From: Cunninghamia lanceolata
Lineage: Eukaryota; Streptophyta; Pinopsida; Cupressales; Cupressaceae
Assembly: GCA_027924645.1 (NCBI GenBank)
Contig: BSBN01000829.1
Location: 6,262,001-6,326,000, forward strand
DNA length: 64,000 bases
Direction of reading: 5' to 3'
The notes under the pieces were generated by a model that was not told the origin of the DNA, searched no databases, and was given only the letters and a program-made list of their open reading frames with translations. Position 1 is the stretch's first letter. Each line of letters begins with the position of its first letter. Positions 21,489 through 32,599 of the stretch are shown one piece after another. A program made the translations under genes and the position numbers.

Positions 21489-22690
21489 ATGAAAATCCTC
21501 ACATGGAATGTTAGGGGCTTAAACACCCCTAACAAGAGGTGCTTAATGAAACACTATTTTGATAGAATAAATTCTAACATCATCATACTACAAGAAACAA
21601 AATTAAAGAATGCCGAATTAGAGATATTTGTTAAACACTACATGAGCAAGAATGGGATCTTTATTGAAGTGATAGAACTTGCTAGTGGTCTAGGCATTCT
21701 CTAGAAATGTGATTGAGTCAACCTTACCAAAGTTGATACCACATGTTCAAACTAATAGATGGTGAAGGTGATTAGTAATTTCTCATAAGTTTATTTTTAA
21801 TGTATACAGCCCAACAAAATCCTAAGACAAGAAAATTGTTTGGAAAAATATTGGGGGTAAATTGAATGAAATTAAAGGAGAACTATCCATTTTGGGTGGC
21901 AACTTCAATGCCATCTTAAACCAATTAGAAATAGTTGGGGGACTACAAACACTCTCACAGTCACAAATTAATTTTAAGAATTTCATATACCAAGCAAACC
22001 TCACAGACATTCCTCCTTCCAGTGACACATTTACATGGACAAATAGAAGGTCTAGGTTCACAAATATTGTGAAGAGACTTCATAGGTTTTTGGTATTTCC
22101 AAAATGGATAGGAAAAAATCATAAGATGGAATCATTTATCTGTCTGATCTAAGGCTCATATCACTATCCAATGTATCTAGAAATAATAGAAGAAAAATCA
22201 CATGTGTTATAAGCCAATTCAAATTTGAGAAGACGTCGCTCAAATCTGAAAACTTAAAGGAATTATTGAGCACAAGGTGGATGGAACCACACTTATCCGA
22301 AGTCTCCCAAATGTTCATCTTTTTCAAGATGATGCAATACATAAAAGGGAAGCTAAATACTTGGAACAAGGAAAATTTTAAAGATGTTTTTAAAGAGAAG
22401 GAAAGAGTAGAAAATGAACTTGTCGAACTCAATGAAAAAGTAATAAAATTTGGGATGTTTCAAGAGGATTATCAGAGAGAGATTTGATGATAGAACATGC
22501 AGAACTTATAGCAAGAGAAGAAATATATTCGAAAAAAATCTTAGGAAACACATGGATAGCTGAGGGAGATTTAAACACAAAATTCTTCCATAATGCAATG
22601 AAGGTCCATAGAAGCATGAGTAGAATAAACATAATAAAGGCTAGGGATAGAATAGTTATCACAAAGAATGAAGATATTTAATGGAAAGAG
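21489..22690 (+). pseudogene. LINE1 ORF2, endonuclease domain
   Basis: ATG 21489 opens ORF2 with MKILTWNVRGLNTPNKRCLM and IIILQETKL, the first two motifs of the exonuclease-endonuclease-phosphatase fold that nicks target DNA. A stop after SGLGIL and later shifts break it. In other frames LGGNFNAILN (GDFN motif with D changed to N), FTWTNRR and RLHRFLV, then SDLRLISL-like residues, follow in the correct order. From 22266 on, a charged linker (YIKGKLNTWNKENFKDVFKE) leads to RT. Confidence 0.8.
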
Positions 22691-23554
22691 ATAAAATTAT
22701 TTCAATAGATTTTAGGTGGTGAAGAGCTAACTGACCCCATGCAATGTAGTGCTTTAGACAATATCCTACACATGATTGGGGAGGAAGACAACCTATAACT
22801 AATGGCCCTCATCAAAATTGAGGAAGTTGAAACTTTAGTCTTTCAATTACACCCAAAAAAGACTCTGAGACTAGATGGATTCTTAGAAATCTTCTTCAAA
22901 TACTGTTGGGATTTTCTTGGTATAGAAATATGGTCATTGGTGGAAGACTCTAGGAAGTTGGGAAAAATACTCAAAGTCTTTAATAATACCAACATTGCAC
23001 TCATTCAAAAAAATTGGATAGCTCATCACTCATGGATTATCACCCAATATATTTATGTAATGTGATCTATAAGATCATAGCCAAAGTGATAGGTAATAGA
23101 CTCAAAAAGTTACTCCCCAAGATAATATCATTGGAACATTGTTGATGACATTATCATTGCACACGAAGCACTTCACACAATTAATAAATCCAACCAAGCA
23201 AGCATGCTAATTAAGCTCGACACTAGTAAAGCCTATGACTGGGTGAGCTAGATATTCTAGGTAAAAACAATGGAGAAAATGGGCTTTTGTTCAAAATGGC
23301 TTCAATGGACATTTTCATGCATATCCATAATTAGATACTCAGTTCTAATAAATGGATCCTCATGTGGTTACTTCAAATCTTGTTGTGGGCTTAGGAAAGG
23401 GGACCCTTTGTCCCCTTACTATTTGTCATAATGTCTGATGCTTTAAGCATAAGCATAAGTGAAAAAATCAATGATGGAAGGTACAAAGGTGTAGCAATTA
23501 CCAGATAGTTGCCCCCTCTATCCCATCAACTATTTGTTGATGACACCATCCTTT
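22690..23554 (+). pseudogene. LINE1 ORF2, reverse transcriptase N-terminal part
   Basis: The frame at 22802-23065 has VFQLHPKKTLRLDGFLEIFF (KAPGPDG-type motif, decayed) and ALIQKNWI. Further pieces read IIAKVIGNRLKKLLPKI, ASMLIKLDTSKAYDWV (catalytic Asp region) and GLRKGDPLSPYYLS (with frame changes), ending with HQLFVDDTILLL at 23530, the YxDD box as FVDD. Domain order is intact but frames are not. Copia1 inserts directly after the box. Confidence 0.8.
23468..23554 (+). repeat. 87-bp direct repeat of LINE1 RT, left copy
   Basis: It matches 50833-50919 over exactly 87 bases without gaps, with 11 mismatches (about 87%). It ends at the left terminus of Copia1. Confidence 0.85.
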
Positions 23555-23886
23555 TGTTGGTGTATATATTTCATTTTTCCAAACACTATAGGCTTAAGCC
23601 TAGTTAGGCATCCCTTAATACAACCTTGACACATGCCTCATTGAGGTGTCAAGGTTGTTGTGCAGTTTAGGAAAGGTGTCACTAAGTTGCCTACTAACTA
23701 GATACCTTGCGCGAGTTTTTAGGGAGGCAACTCATGATAACTTGTGGTTGAGGAGTCATTCCTCAACACACAATTTCCTCATGTATGCTTATTTGTACTC
23801 ATCTACTTGATTGATTTCTATGTTGTGTTTATTTGTAGTCTTCTATACTTGGTTTTTTGTCCACTTGTTCATGGGAAAATCCCACA
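23555..23886 (+). repeat. Copia1 left LTR
   Basis: It starts TGTTGGTGTATATATTTC and ends AAATCCCACA just before the PBS. The length of 332 bases is normal for Copia. No second copy is present in the window, so the boundary rests on the termini, the PBS and the interruption of the LINE1 frame. Confidence 0.7.
23620..23658. other. 13-bp perfect hairpin in the Copia1 LTR
   Basis: ACAACCTTGACAC at 23620-23632 pairs with GTGTCAAGGTTGT at 23646-23658 around a 13-base loop. Confidence 0.7.
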
Positions 23887-23900
23887 TGATATTAGAGCAG
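23887..23900 (+). other. Copia1 primer binding site
   Basis: TGATATTAGAGCAG matches TGGTATCAGAGCAG with two transition changes. Confidence 0.75.
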
Positions 23901-24430
23901 GGGAGGTTCAATTGCAAGTTTGAATGATTGTATCTCATTCGTATAACAACATTGAATTTTTTGGTCACATGCAATTTTAGCCCCTGGTCATGGCTATCCC
24001 TAGGAGGCTTAAAATTTTGTATTGTTTTTCCCTCAATATCTCTAAAACCATTTTCCATCCCTCTATAATTTTTTTTGAAAGATAGTTTTTTTTGCGTTTT
24101 CTCAAGCAAGGAAAAAATTTGAAAGCTCCATAACCTTTTCTCAGTAACTCGGATTCGAGTGTCATTTTTTGCAAAAGTGCTTATTTTTTGCCATGAATCC
24201 ATTGCTCACATTTCTGCACTAAAATTATAAAGTGCCATTTTATGTGCCAATTGGGCTAGTTTAAAGCACTAACTTGATAAAGTTCCACATTTGGGGGGGG
24301 GGAATAATCAAGGAGGATGTTGAGTGTGTTTTCTTTCACACTTCCTGAAGAAGTGCATGCATGTTGTGTTGTTTTTTTGACTTATGCACTTCTAAGTTCT
24401 TCACTTTCACATTTCTACAACTTTGCAAAA
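23901..24430 (+). other. Copia1 untranslated leader
   Basis: No coding frame is seen between PBS and gag. It carries a run of ten G at 24293-24302 followed by AATAATCAAGGAGG. Confidence 0.55.
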
Positions 24431-25384
24431 AATGAATGTCTAAATCCATGGAGTCTAATGTAACTATATCACCCCTAACACCTTTTAACTATCAAGATTG
24501 GAAGTTAAAAGTAATTCTTGTACTTACGAACAAAGGGTTGTTTAGGGTAATTATGGGAATGAAAAATGAACCTAATGTAGCTAAGGACAAATAAAAGGTT
24601 TTTAATAAATGCGACTAAGCCTTTGGATTTTTATGTTTAAACTTGTACCCTAAATTATTATTCCATGTTGAGGCATTGAAAACACCCAGCAAAGTTTAGG
24701 ATACCCCCAACAAGCTATTTGGGAAAGTTGATGAACTTAAGATTCATGAGTTGGAAAATGAACTCATAGGTCTTAAACCTAGGAATTTCACAACTCTAGA
24801 GGACTACTTCACAAAATTTAAATCCTTAAGGTTGTAATTAAAAGATTGTGGAATAGACAAGAAGGAGGATTAGTTAATTCTTTCTCTACTTTCAAAATTA
24901 GGTCTAGAATTCTCATTGTTTGTCTCAACTTTCTACTCTACCAAACAAATACCTTAGGGTCCCATTCTTCAAGATGATGACCCACTTCACCAAATTTAAA
25001 TCCTTAAGGTTGCAATAAAAAGATTGTGGAATAGACAAGAAAGAGGATCAATTGAATCTTTCTATACTTTCCAAATTAGGTCCAGAATTCTCTATGTTTG
25101 TCTCAACTTTATACTCTACCAAATGAGATCTGGGAGCCTCATGCTCAATGCCTACACTTGATAACTTTATTTCCGACCTAACAAGGGAGCAAGACAAGTT
25201 AATCCAAATGGGCACATTGAATTCTATAAAACCTCAATCCCTAATTGTTGGGAATGATAAAAAAAAATTCAAAAGGGAAGAAAAAGAACCCTAAGAAGGA
25301 CAAGGAAGATAAAAAAGAATCTAAATCTGACAACTCCAAAAATGACAACTTTTCTCAAGAAGGGAAACCTACTACAAAGAAAGT
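24431..25384 (+). pseudogene. Copia1 gag with internal 178-bp tandem duplication
   Basis: The start reads MESNVT-like then TPFNYQDWKLKVILVLTNKG, the usual Copia gag opening. Helical segments DTPNKLFGKVDELKIHELEN and LKPRNFTTLEDYFTKFKSLR follow, with several stops. The part from FTKFKSLRL to FYSTK is present twice, at 24806-24950 and 24984-25128 (offset 178 bases, so out of frame by one). The tail to the zinc knuckle is Lys-rich. It would form the virus-like particle. Confidence 0.75.
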
Positions 25385-25759
25385 TTGAAGTGTGCCTTTT
25401 GTAAAAAATATGGGCATGACAAACATCAATGCATGAGGAAACAAATAGAGTACCTCTCTCATATTCCTAAGAAGAATAATATGGGGTTACCTAATTTCGT
25501 CAAAGCATCTTCATCAAACCAAGAAAATACTAAGATAAAAGAGAAATCAAAAAGAAAAACCTTAGTTGCTACAACATCTTCATCTCCATCATGGATAATT
25601 GACTCAGGTGATTTGAACCATATGGGCTCTTCACATGTTGTTTTCTCATCCCTAGAGCAATCTAGTATGTCTACAGTCACCTTAAGTGATAATACCCAGC
25701 TTTGGTCAAAGGTACAGGGTCTGTTAAAGTTGAAGGAGGAACATTTTGAAATGTTCTGA
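25385..25759 (+). pseudogene. Copia1 zinc knuckle and aspartic protease
   Basis: CAFCKKYGHDKHQC is a complete CX2CX4HX4C nucleic-acid-binding knuckle, the end of gag. A Lys/Ser-rich linker leads to SPSWIIDSGDLNHMG, the Copia protease active site, normally WIIDSGASNHM; the A-S has become D-L. LDNTQL-like residues (TLSDNTQLWSKVQG) mark the next conserved block. The frame ends at TGA 25757, and the remaining ~65 protease codons lie in other frames to about 25900. Confidence 0.8.
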
Positions 25760-25958
25760 GTGTTCCTTCACTACAACTAATCTCCTTTTAGTGTATCAAA
25801 TAACTCATGTGGGGAAGGGCATGAGAGAACATTTCTCTCCAAATTTACTTGAGATCAAAGAATTGTAGAGCAACAAATTAATAGTTATAGGGGAGGCAAA
25901 TCACAAATCTAGATTATATACCTTCTCCAATTTTGCACCAGATATTTCTCCCAAAACA

Positions 25959-27115
25959 TTGCTAACTCATTCAGATGAAGTTAGTAAATTATGGCATGAG
26001 TGGTTTGGCCACCTTAACTATCGCTACCTTGAGAAACTATGTCAACATAATATGGTCATGGTGTTGCCTAGAGTTAAATTTCTAAAGGTCTTTATGAGGG
26101 TTGTGCCCTTGGGAAGCATCTTGAAGCAAAATTTGACAAACACAAATCATGGAGGGAAACACAACTCTTGGAACTTGTACACAATGATGTTTCAGTGGCT
26201 TTTCCCCATCCATATTTTACAAAGGTTACATATGTTCTCACTTTAATAGATGATTTCTCTAGATTCACATGGATCTACTTAGGCAAAAATCTGAAGTCTA
26301 TGAATTACTTCAAGACTTCAAAATTCTTGTCGAGAAACAATCAGAGAAGATCATTAAAGTTCTTCAAACTAATAATGGGGTGAGTATGTCAACAACCATT
26401 TTAAGTATTTTTGTATAGCAGAAGGGATAGATCTGTAGTGCACAGTTCCTTATACTCCCCAACAAAATGGTGTTGTTGAATTTAAGAATATATCCTTAAA
26501 AGAGATGGCTAATTGTATGATTCATTCTAAAGGCCTAACATCATAGTACTAGGCAGAAGCAATCAACTGCACATGTTATATTCATAATAGAATTCCTCAC
26601 GAAGCCTTAAAGGGTATACTCCTTTTGAAGCTTGGAAAGGAAGGAAACTAGTAGTTGATCATTTTAGGGTCTATAGATATCTTGTTATTGCACATATACC
26701 AAAAGAGTGTCACAAGGCCATGGATCCACAATCCAAACCTTGCATCTTTGTTGATTATCTAGATGGTAAGAAAGGTTATCACCTATTCCACCTGACCACA
26801 CATAATTTGTTTACTAAGAGAAGTGTTATGTTTCAAGAAAGTCCTCTTGAAACTATGCTTAACATTTCTCCTCATATTGTGGACTCATCAGACATTGATG
26901 ACTGTTTTGATAATTCAGATCATTCACAATGGATTTCTGACACAGCGTATTCTTCTACTTATGATAGTGAGAATAGTGATGAGGGTTCATCTTCACCCAT
27001 CTCTAGGATTGCCTTAGAAGTTGATTATTCCACACTTGACTCGCCCACATCTTGGGCTCTACAATCACTTCACATGGAAAATACATGGGTACAGGATTCA
27101 ACAAATGATAGATAG
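25959..27115 (+). pseudogene. Copia1 integrase, broken
   Basis: LWHEWFGHLNYRYLEKLCQH is the pre-integrase HHCC motif. After a shift the core appears as LELVHNDVSVAFPHPYF, YVLTLIDDFSRFTWIYL (catalytic Asp), TPQQNGVVE (Glu region, near 26458-26480) and NCTCYIHNRIPH. From 26720 a 131-codon frame carries the post-core KGYHLFHLTTHNLFTKRSVM, the stretch that precedes RT in all plant Copia. At least three frameshifts and several stops are present. Confidence 0.82.
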
Positions 27116-27119
27116 ATTT

Positions 27120-27807
27120 AATTATATTTTTAGGGGTCACGTGCCTTCTTTGCCTCAGCTTCTAATCTGTAGACATTTAGAGAGGCATCAGGCATTCCTC
27201 AGTGGGATATTTCTATGGATGAGGAATATGATTCCTTTATCCAAAATCAAACTTGGGATTTGACTTCTCTTTCTAAGGGAAGGAAGAAAGTTTGATGTAG
27301 ATGGATATATCAAACTAAGTTTAAAATAAATGGGTCAGTTGATAAGTACAAAACATGATTGGTTGTCAAAGGATTTTCACAAGTTGCAGGCATTGACTAT
27401 ATAGAGACCTTTGCATCTGTCACCAAGATGACTTTAATTCAACTCACATTTGTTATAGCTGCAACACATGGATGGGCAGTGCATCAAATGGATGTGAATC
27501 TGAGTGCATTTCTTCATGGAGACCTAGAGGAGGGAATCTACATGTAACAACCACCAGGGTTTGTTTAGGATTCATCCTTAGTTTCTAGACTTAGGAAATC
27601 TCTCCATGGCCTCAAACAAGATCCTAGGGCTTGGTATGCCAAGATGGATTCCTACCTCCTAGCTTCAAGTTTTACTAGATGCCATTCAGATCCTAATGTG
27701 TATCTATTGTTGTAGGATGATTTAATTTTAATATTGGTTCTATATGTTGATGATCTTTTGATCACCGAGAGTACTTCATCTACCATTGCAGTAGTGAAGT
27801 CAACATT
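27120..27807 (+). pseudogene. Copia1 reverse transcriptase, N-terminal part
   Basis: The order of motifs is correct: NQTWDLTSLSKGRK, CRWIYQTKFKINGS, LVVKGFSQVAGIDYIETFA, TLIQLTFVIAATHGWAVHQM, DVNLSAFLHGDLEEGIYM, SLHGLKQDPRAWYAK and LVLYVDDLLI with the catalytic YVDD near 27741-27760. Single stops replace codons after CRW-K, YKT, and others. The sequence then breaks in AVVKST at the Gypsy2 insertion and continues at 40178 with the matching next residues. Confidence 0.88.
27803..27807. repeat. Target-site duplication of Gypsy2, left copy (ACATT)
   Basis: It pairs with ACACT at 40173-40177, one transition apart. Confidence 0.7.
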
Positions 27808-30564
27808 TGTAACATCCATGTTCTAAAAACATAGTAAAATCCAAAAATTCACCATAAAGTAAATTTACAAGATGAAAATGAGACAGAGAAATTTTTTCTT
27901 TTTATTCAACATATAGTCGAGTAACTACAATTACAAGATAACTCATTACAAATACAATCAACCTTATTATCTTTCTCAAGTACAATGTTTACAAAACTAA
28001 ATCAGTTATAAATACCTGAATCAAATAATGTTTTACTTAGTCTCAATAAACACAAGTCTCAAAGATATACTGCATCCAGAAATCTGACATCTTTATCGCA
28101 AGCCTCGGCATGTCTTCTGCTAGAGAGAGAGAGACTATCTTTCCAGTGATTTACCTCCAACCACAGACCATCGGTCTCCCGCACTCCTTCCTAACCGGAA
28201 GTGGCCCTACCCTTCACGAGAAGTATAGACCAAGGTGACCAGTGGTAATTTGCCTTTCCGAGTACATAGTGTCGTATCTTACACAACTCTATCTATCATA
28301 CAACCCTAGATACCCTCTAGCTAAGTATGATTCCTGATAGGATGTGCAATCCAAATACAGTGAACTGACAATGCATGCAGAGACATATGCATTACTATGG
28401 CCATAGTTTTCAATATAAATTGACGTTCACAATGAACATTGTCATAATGTTCACTCACCCCAACTCAACTTGGATACTATCATATTCCTACAGTTGGACT
28501 TGGTCAACTATGTTTAACTTATGAAATCATGATGATTTCATCAATCTAGTCTTCTCGACCCAAAACATGTTTTCTTTCATTGTCTATAATCTATAGACCT
28601 AATCAACTTTCTTTCATTATGAGGACTCTCATTACATCATTGCAATACCCGAGGTCCATGAGCTATTGTCTCATAATAGATATAGATAGATTAATTACGA
28701 CTAAGATGATAACCTTACCCAGGTTAAGCAATATAGTCTAGGAATCTAAATCCCTTCTTGCAACTAAGAATAATTACACATAGTCAGGGCACTTGACCCT
28801 TCAATCATGATCTAAATAATGATCTAAATGTCTTAAAATAATAGTTACCATATCCAGGTTAGTTAAAGTTTAACTAATGATTTTATTTTCCAACCCCAAT
28901 CTAGTCTTTCTAACTTAGATGAAATTCACAAGACACTGCTGTTACTCTATTAATCATTATGGATTGACTATACATTCATAGGTATCTCTCTTTGCATCTT
29001 TGCAACATTTGAGATTTACCCCTTGCCGACAAGTAATAGCTCGAGAAGTTGTGATAAAAGGTGTAATGAGTTTAATGTTTGACTAACCATTTAATGGTAC
29101 CTCTTGCATACTTGCAATACCCGAGGCTTAAGACTTATCTCTCAAGTCGATTGGTAACCAATGAATAGCTTCCTCTACCTAAGGTTAAACATTGTTGACT
29201 AATAGCAAATCTCTTTTCAAAAAGATAGTTATGAACATTTATTAAATTAGGGTTCATGACCCTGAATGTCTACTCACATGTATTGACTAAAATAGGTTAT
29301 AACCATAAGAGCGTCATCAGTAATCTTTAACCCCTCTAGATTGAAACTAGGGTTAAACTTCTATAACCCAAATCATAACATAAACTTATTATTTTCCATT
29401 AAGGTCACAAAATTAAGATAATAAAGCCTTATAGACTTCCTAGACCTTTTGATATGGTTCAATAACACTTAAGAACATAATATATACTTTCTCATATCAA
29501 TAACCTTACCTTTGTCATAACAAGGTATTACGTTAATAAACATAGGCTCTTATCTTAACCATACCCCCATTATCATAATACTAGAAAGTTTACATTTGAA
29601 ACTAAAGATCAAACCCATTCAATATGTGAGAACAATGGGGTGCTAGTTTGATGAGTAAAATAGATAAGACCCCCTTGGGTAGTATTCAAAGTCAATATCT
29701 TTTGGAGTTTCTCGACAAAAAGATTGGTTAGAAAATAAACTAACTTCTGAGGAGTTGTTCAAATTGTATCCACGGTTTTAGTCTTCCTCAATTTACTTAC
29801 TTATACCTCTCATAGGTTTGACATGATATACATAGTTTAAATAGATAACCAACTTGGTTAATTGTCTTGTTTTGGAATATATATCTTAACCGATTGTTGT
29901 TAAAATTAGTTTAGTATAACCATAAAAACTAGGATTTTAATAACACATAATCTAGGATTTGAAGGAGTTCAATATTTAAACAAATATCAAATATCCAGTC
30001 TTTCATCCGGTCCCAGTCGCTATAATAATACTTCTCTCATAAAAGATTAAAATCTTGCTACACTTTGACCTTGGATTATGTCATACATTGATCACTAACA
30101 CGTACATTCTCCTCCAAGCAATTCTAACTCTTATATAAGAGACAACCCTAGTTAAAAACTAAACAATGGTCTCTAATCATATTCCACCTCATTTTGAATA
30201 ACTTAATATCAAGGAATGTAAAAGAAGAGACTATAGGATGATTACTAGAAGCTTAGCATTTTACTCATAATAAGTTTACTCAATACAACGTGAAGCCTTG
30301 TTCACATAAAAAATTTAAATAGACTCATGGTTTTAAAAGTTCAAAAGGTTGTAGAGTCTATAATATTCTATGACTCATGTTGATTAGCTTGTAATGTTTC
30401 CTACTTAAACTTATACTCAAGTTAAGATGTATAGTCTCATAGAAATCAATAACACAACACCATACTATATCTGTTTGGTGTTACCCTACGAAAGCAGTTA
30501 TCAAAGGCTCTCATCGATTTCAACATTCAACTATCTCTTCCATAAAACCTTTACTCATAAAAAG

Positions 30565-30605
<41 letters not shown>

Positions 30606-32512
30606 TTTACTAAAATAGAACAAAAGCAGTGTTCTGATCATTCATTCAAACCTAGTCTAAAGGTCTGCGTAATCTTCCTGCTACGTTCCACCTCATCACA
30701 AATAGCTAACGACTTGTAGTCTATCCCTTCACTGCATGTCCTCTTATCTCCCCTTTGCTCTACTTGTTAACTGCCATGTTTCCAAGCTTTTCACCCCTCA
30801 CTACCTAAAAATGATCCCCCCAAATAATCTGTCTCTACTTGACGTCGCTCCTCTCAAAAGGTTTCCATGACTCCCTCTTTTCCGGCCATTCCTACCCATG
30901 AACATCTGATATATCTCTCCACTCCAAAGGAAATTCATGGCATTTAGCTCTCAGTTTCCCATTTCTTCTTAACAGAAAACTCATGCCCAAAAGTGCCCAT
31001 GCCAACGAAGAAGAAGAATGGCATTATTAACTCTTGGTTTCACTTTCTTCCCAACTGAATAACCACCTCCTCCCACTACCCATGGTGAAGAAGCAATAAT
31101 GAATTCAACTCTGCCGTCCCATGCCTTAACAGAAGGAGGTCAGTTTTACTGCATGCTAGCCATCTTCCTTACTCACCGTGACCACTAACAAGATGGAGGC
31201 TTCTTTTATGGCGACGTGGCACAACAACTTCGTCCACGTTCTCCACAAGAAGGCTTCTAAACCTCCTAAAAAGCAACTAACACCGCTTAGTGGAATAAAA
31301 CTCTTACAAGGTGATAAACAATAAATGTATATTGAATCTCCAAGGTTGAAAAGAGAGAAACAATCAAAACTGACTAAATAAAGAAAGTATGGGTTTGATT
31401 TATGATAACTCAAGTCTTAAGCTCGAAGGAAAAAGACGTATTCGCAAAGGGAGACGTCCAAAATGACAGAACTTGGGCATAACCCTACTTACGAGGAAAT
31501 TGACATCCAACAAACTAACGAAAATACCTCCCATTAACCAAGATATAACTAAGGCAATTTTGGAATATTCTTTCAAATAACGACCAAAACAGGTTATAGC
31601 TTATCTCGATTTCAAATTCGACTTACGTCAATTTTCAAAAAGGAATAAATTTGCAACACATGTTCAAAGCATTTTTACGACAATCACGACGGATTGGCGT
31701 AACGCAAAACAAGTTTTTAGATTTCATTTAGCTATCACGTAGTGAGAAAAACCTCTACCCAAAGTTGTTAAAAACTTCTCTATTTGTCCCCTTTTGATCA
31801 CTAAGGATTTCAGATGATGTGAATGGGTTGAGTTTACCTCCCCATCACAATTCTTCATTAAAATCACATCGACTTGACGAGTTCATCTGTTGATGTTAAA
31901 CGTCGACAATATTTGCGTCGTCTAACTTGATGGGAATGTCTTGACATTTAAGAGACGACAATAAAACCTCAAGTGACTCAAGAAGAATAACGCAACCATT
32001 TTACAGCTATAACATTGTTTACTTCGCAAATGACTATGTTGACTCACCATTGACTTGATTAGATGATAATCAGGATATCAACTACCTGTCGATTAGATTT
32101 TCAAAAGAAAATTAGCAAGACAAGACTTACCTCATATGACTCATTGGTTCACATTATCATTTAACACTAGACTCATTTGGCAAATAGACCACTCATAATC
32201 CAAGGTCTATCTCTCTCTTCTCGAAAGATACTCTCTCTCTCTTCTCTGAGAGTCGATAACTTGTAATCCTGTTTCACTTGTCATCAAACAATAAGAGATC
32301 AATGCATCATTATTCAATAAATTCAACTAGTAAATCATATCTCATCATATAGATATTAAATCAACAATAACATAATCATTTCCATGATTTCATAAATGAT
32401 ATTCAATATAATTCCATGTCATATCCTGTCATAAATCTATAACATCACAACAAATTTACTTATGCCCAAGTAAAAGTAAAAGTATAGTAAGTCAGAAAAT
32501 AGGGATGTAACA
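27808..32512 (-). repeat. Gypsy2 3' LTR (4.7 kb)
   Basis: It aligns nearly without gaps with 35493-40172. It includes the conserved R/U5 block near 28190 and a (TA)n tract at 30568-30603 that is longer than in the other LTR. No gene is called inside it; short ORFs are shared by both LTRs only because they are copies. Confidence 0.9.
30568..30603. repeat. (TA)n microsatellite, ~18 units
   Basis: It is a pure TA run in the left Gypsy2 LTR. The right LTR has only about 8 units at 38252-38267. Confidence 0.9.
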
Positions 32513-32527
32513 TATCCTTCCCCTAAA
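32513..32527 (-). other. Gypsy2 polypurine tract
   Basis: The minus strand reads TTTAGGGGAAGGATA directly before the LTR start TGTTACATCCC. Confidence 0.75.
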
Positions 32528-32599
32528 GATTCATCATCCTTGATGATATAAGGCATCAAAACGCAACTCAAAAGCATATTCATTGTTTAACTGCTATCA

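Larger units (their letters stand above)
20290..23554 (+). mobile_element. LINE1, segment 1 (ORF1, endonuclease, RT fingers and palm)
   Basis: Plus-strand L1-type LINE. ORF1, the apurinic-type endonuclease and the first half of RT follow in order and stop at FVDDTILLL, where Copia1 begins. RT resumes at 50833, and the C-terminal zinc finger and RNase H lie at 56140-57000. The 5' end is uncertain; ORF1-like sequence can be followed to about 20290. Confidence 0.85.

Noticed and set aside
23843..24202. 119-codon minus-strand ORF
   Set aside because: It overlaps the Copia1 PBS and leader on the opposite strand and has no recognisable domain.
31156..31413. 85-codon minus-strand ORF present in both Gypsy2 LTRs (also 38808-39065)
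   Set aside because: Conservation is expected from LTR duplication; frames elsewhere in the LTR are broken and no motif is seen.
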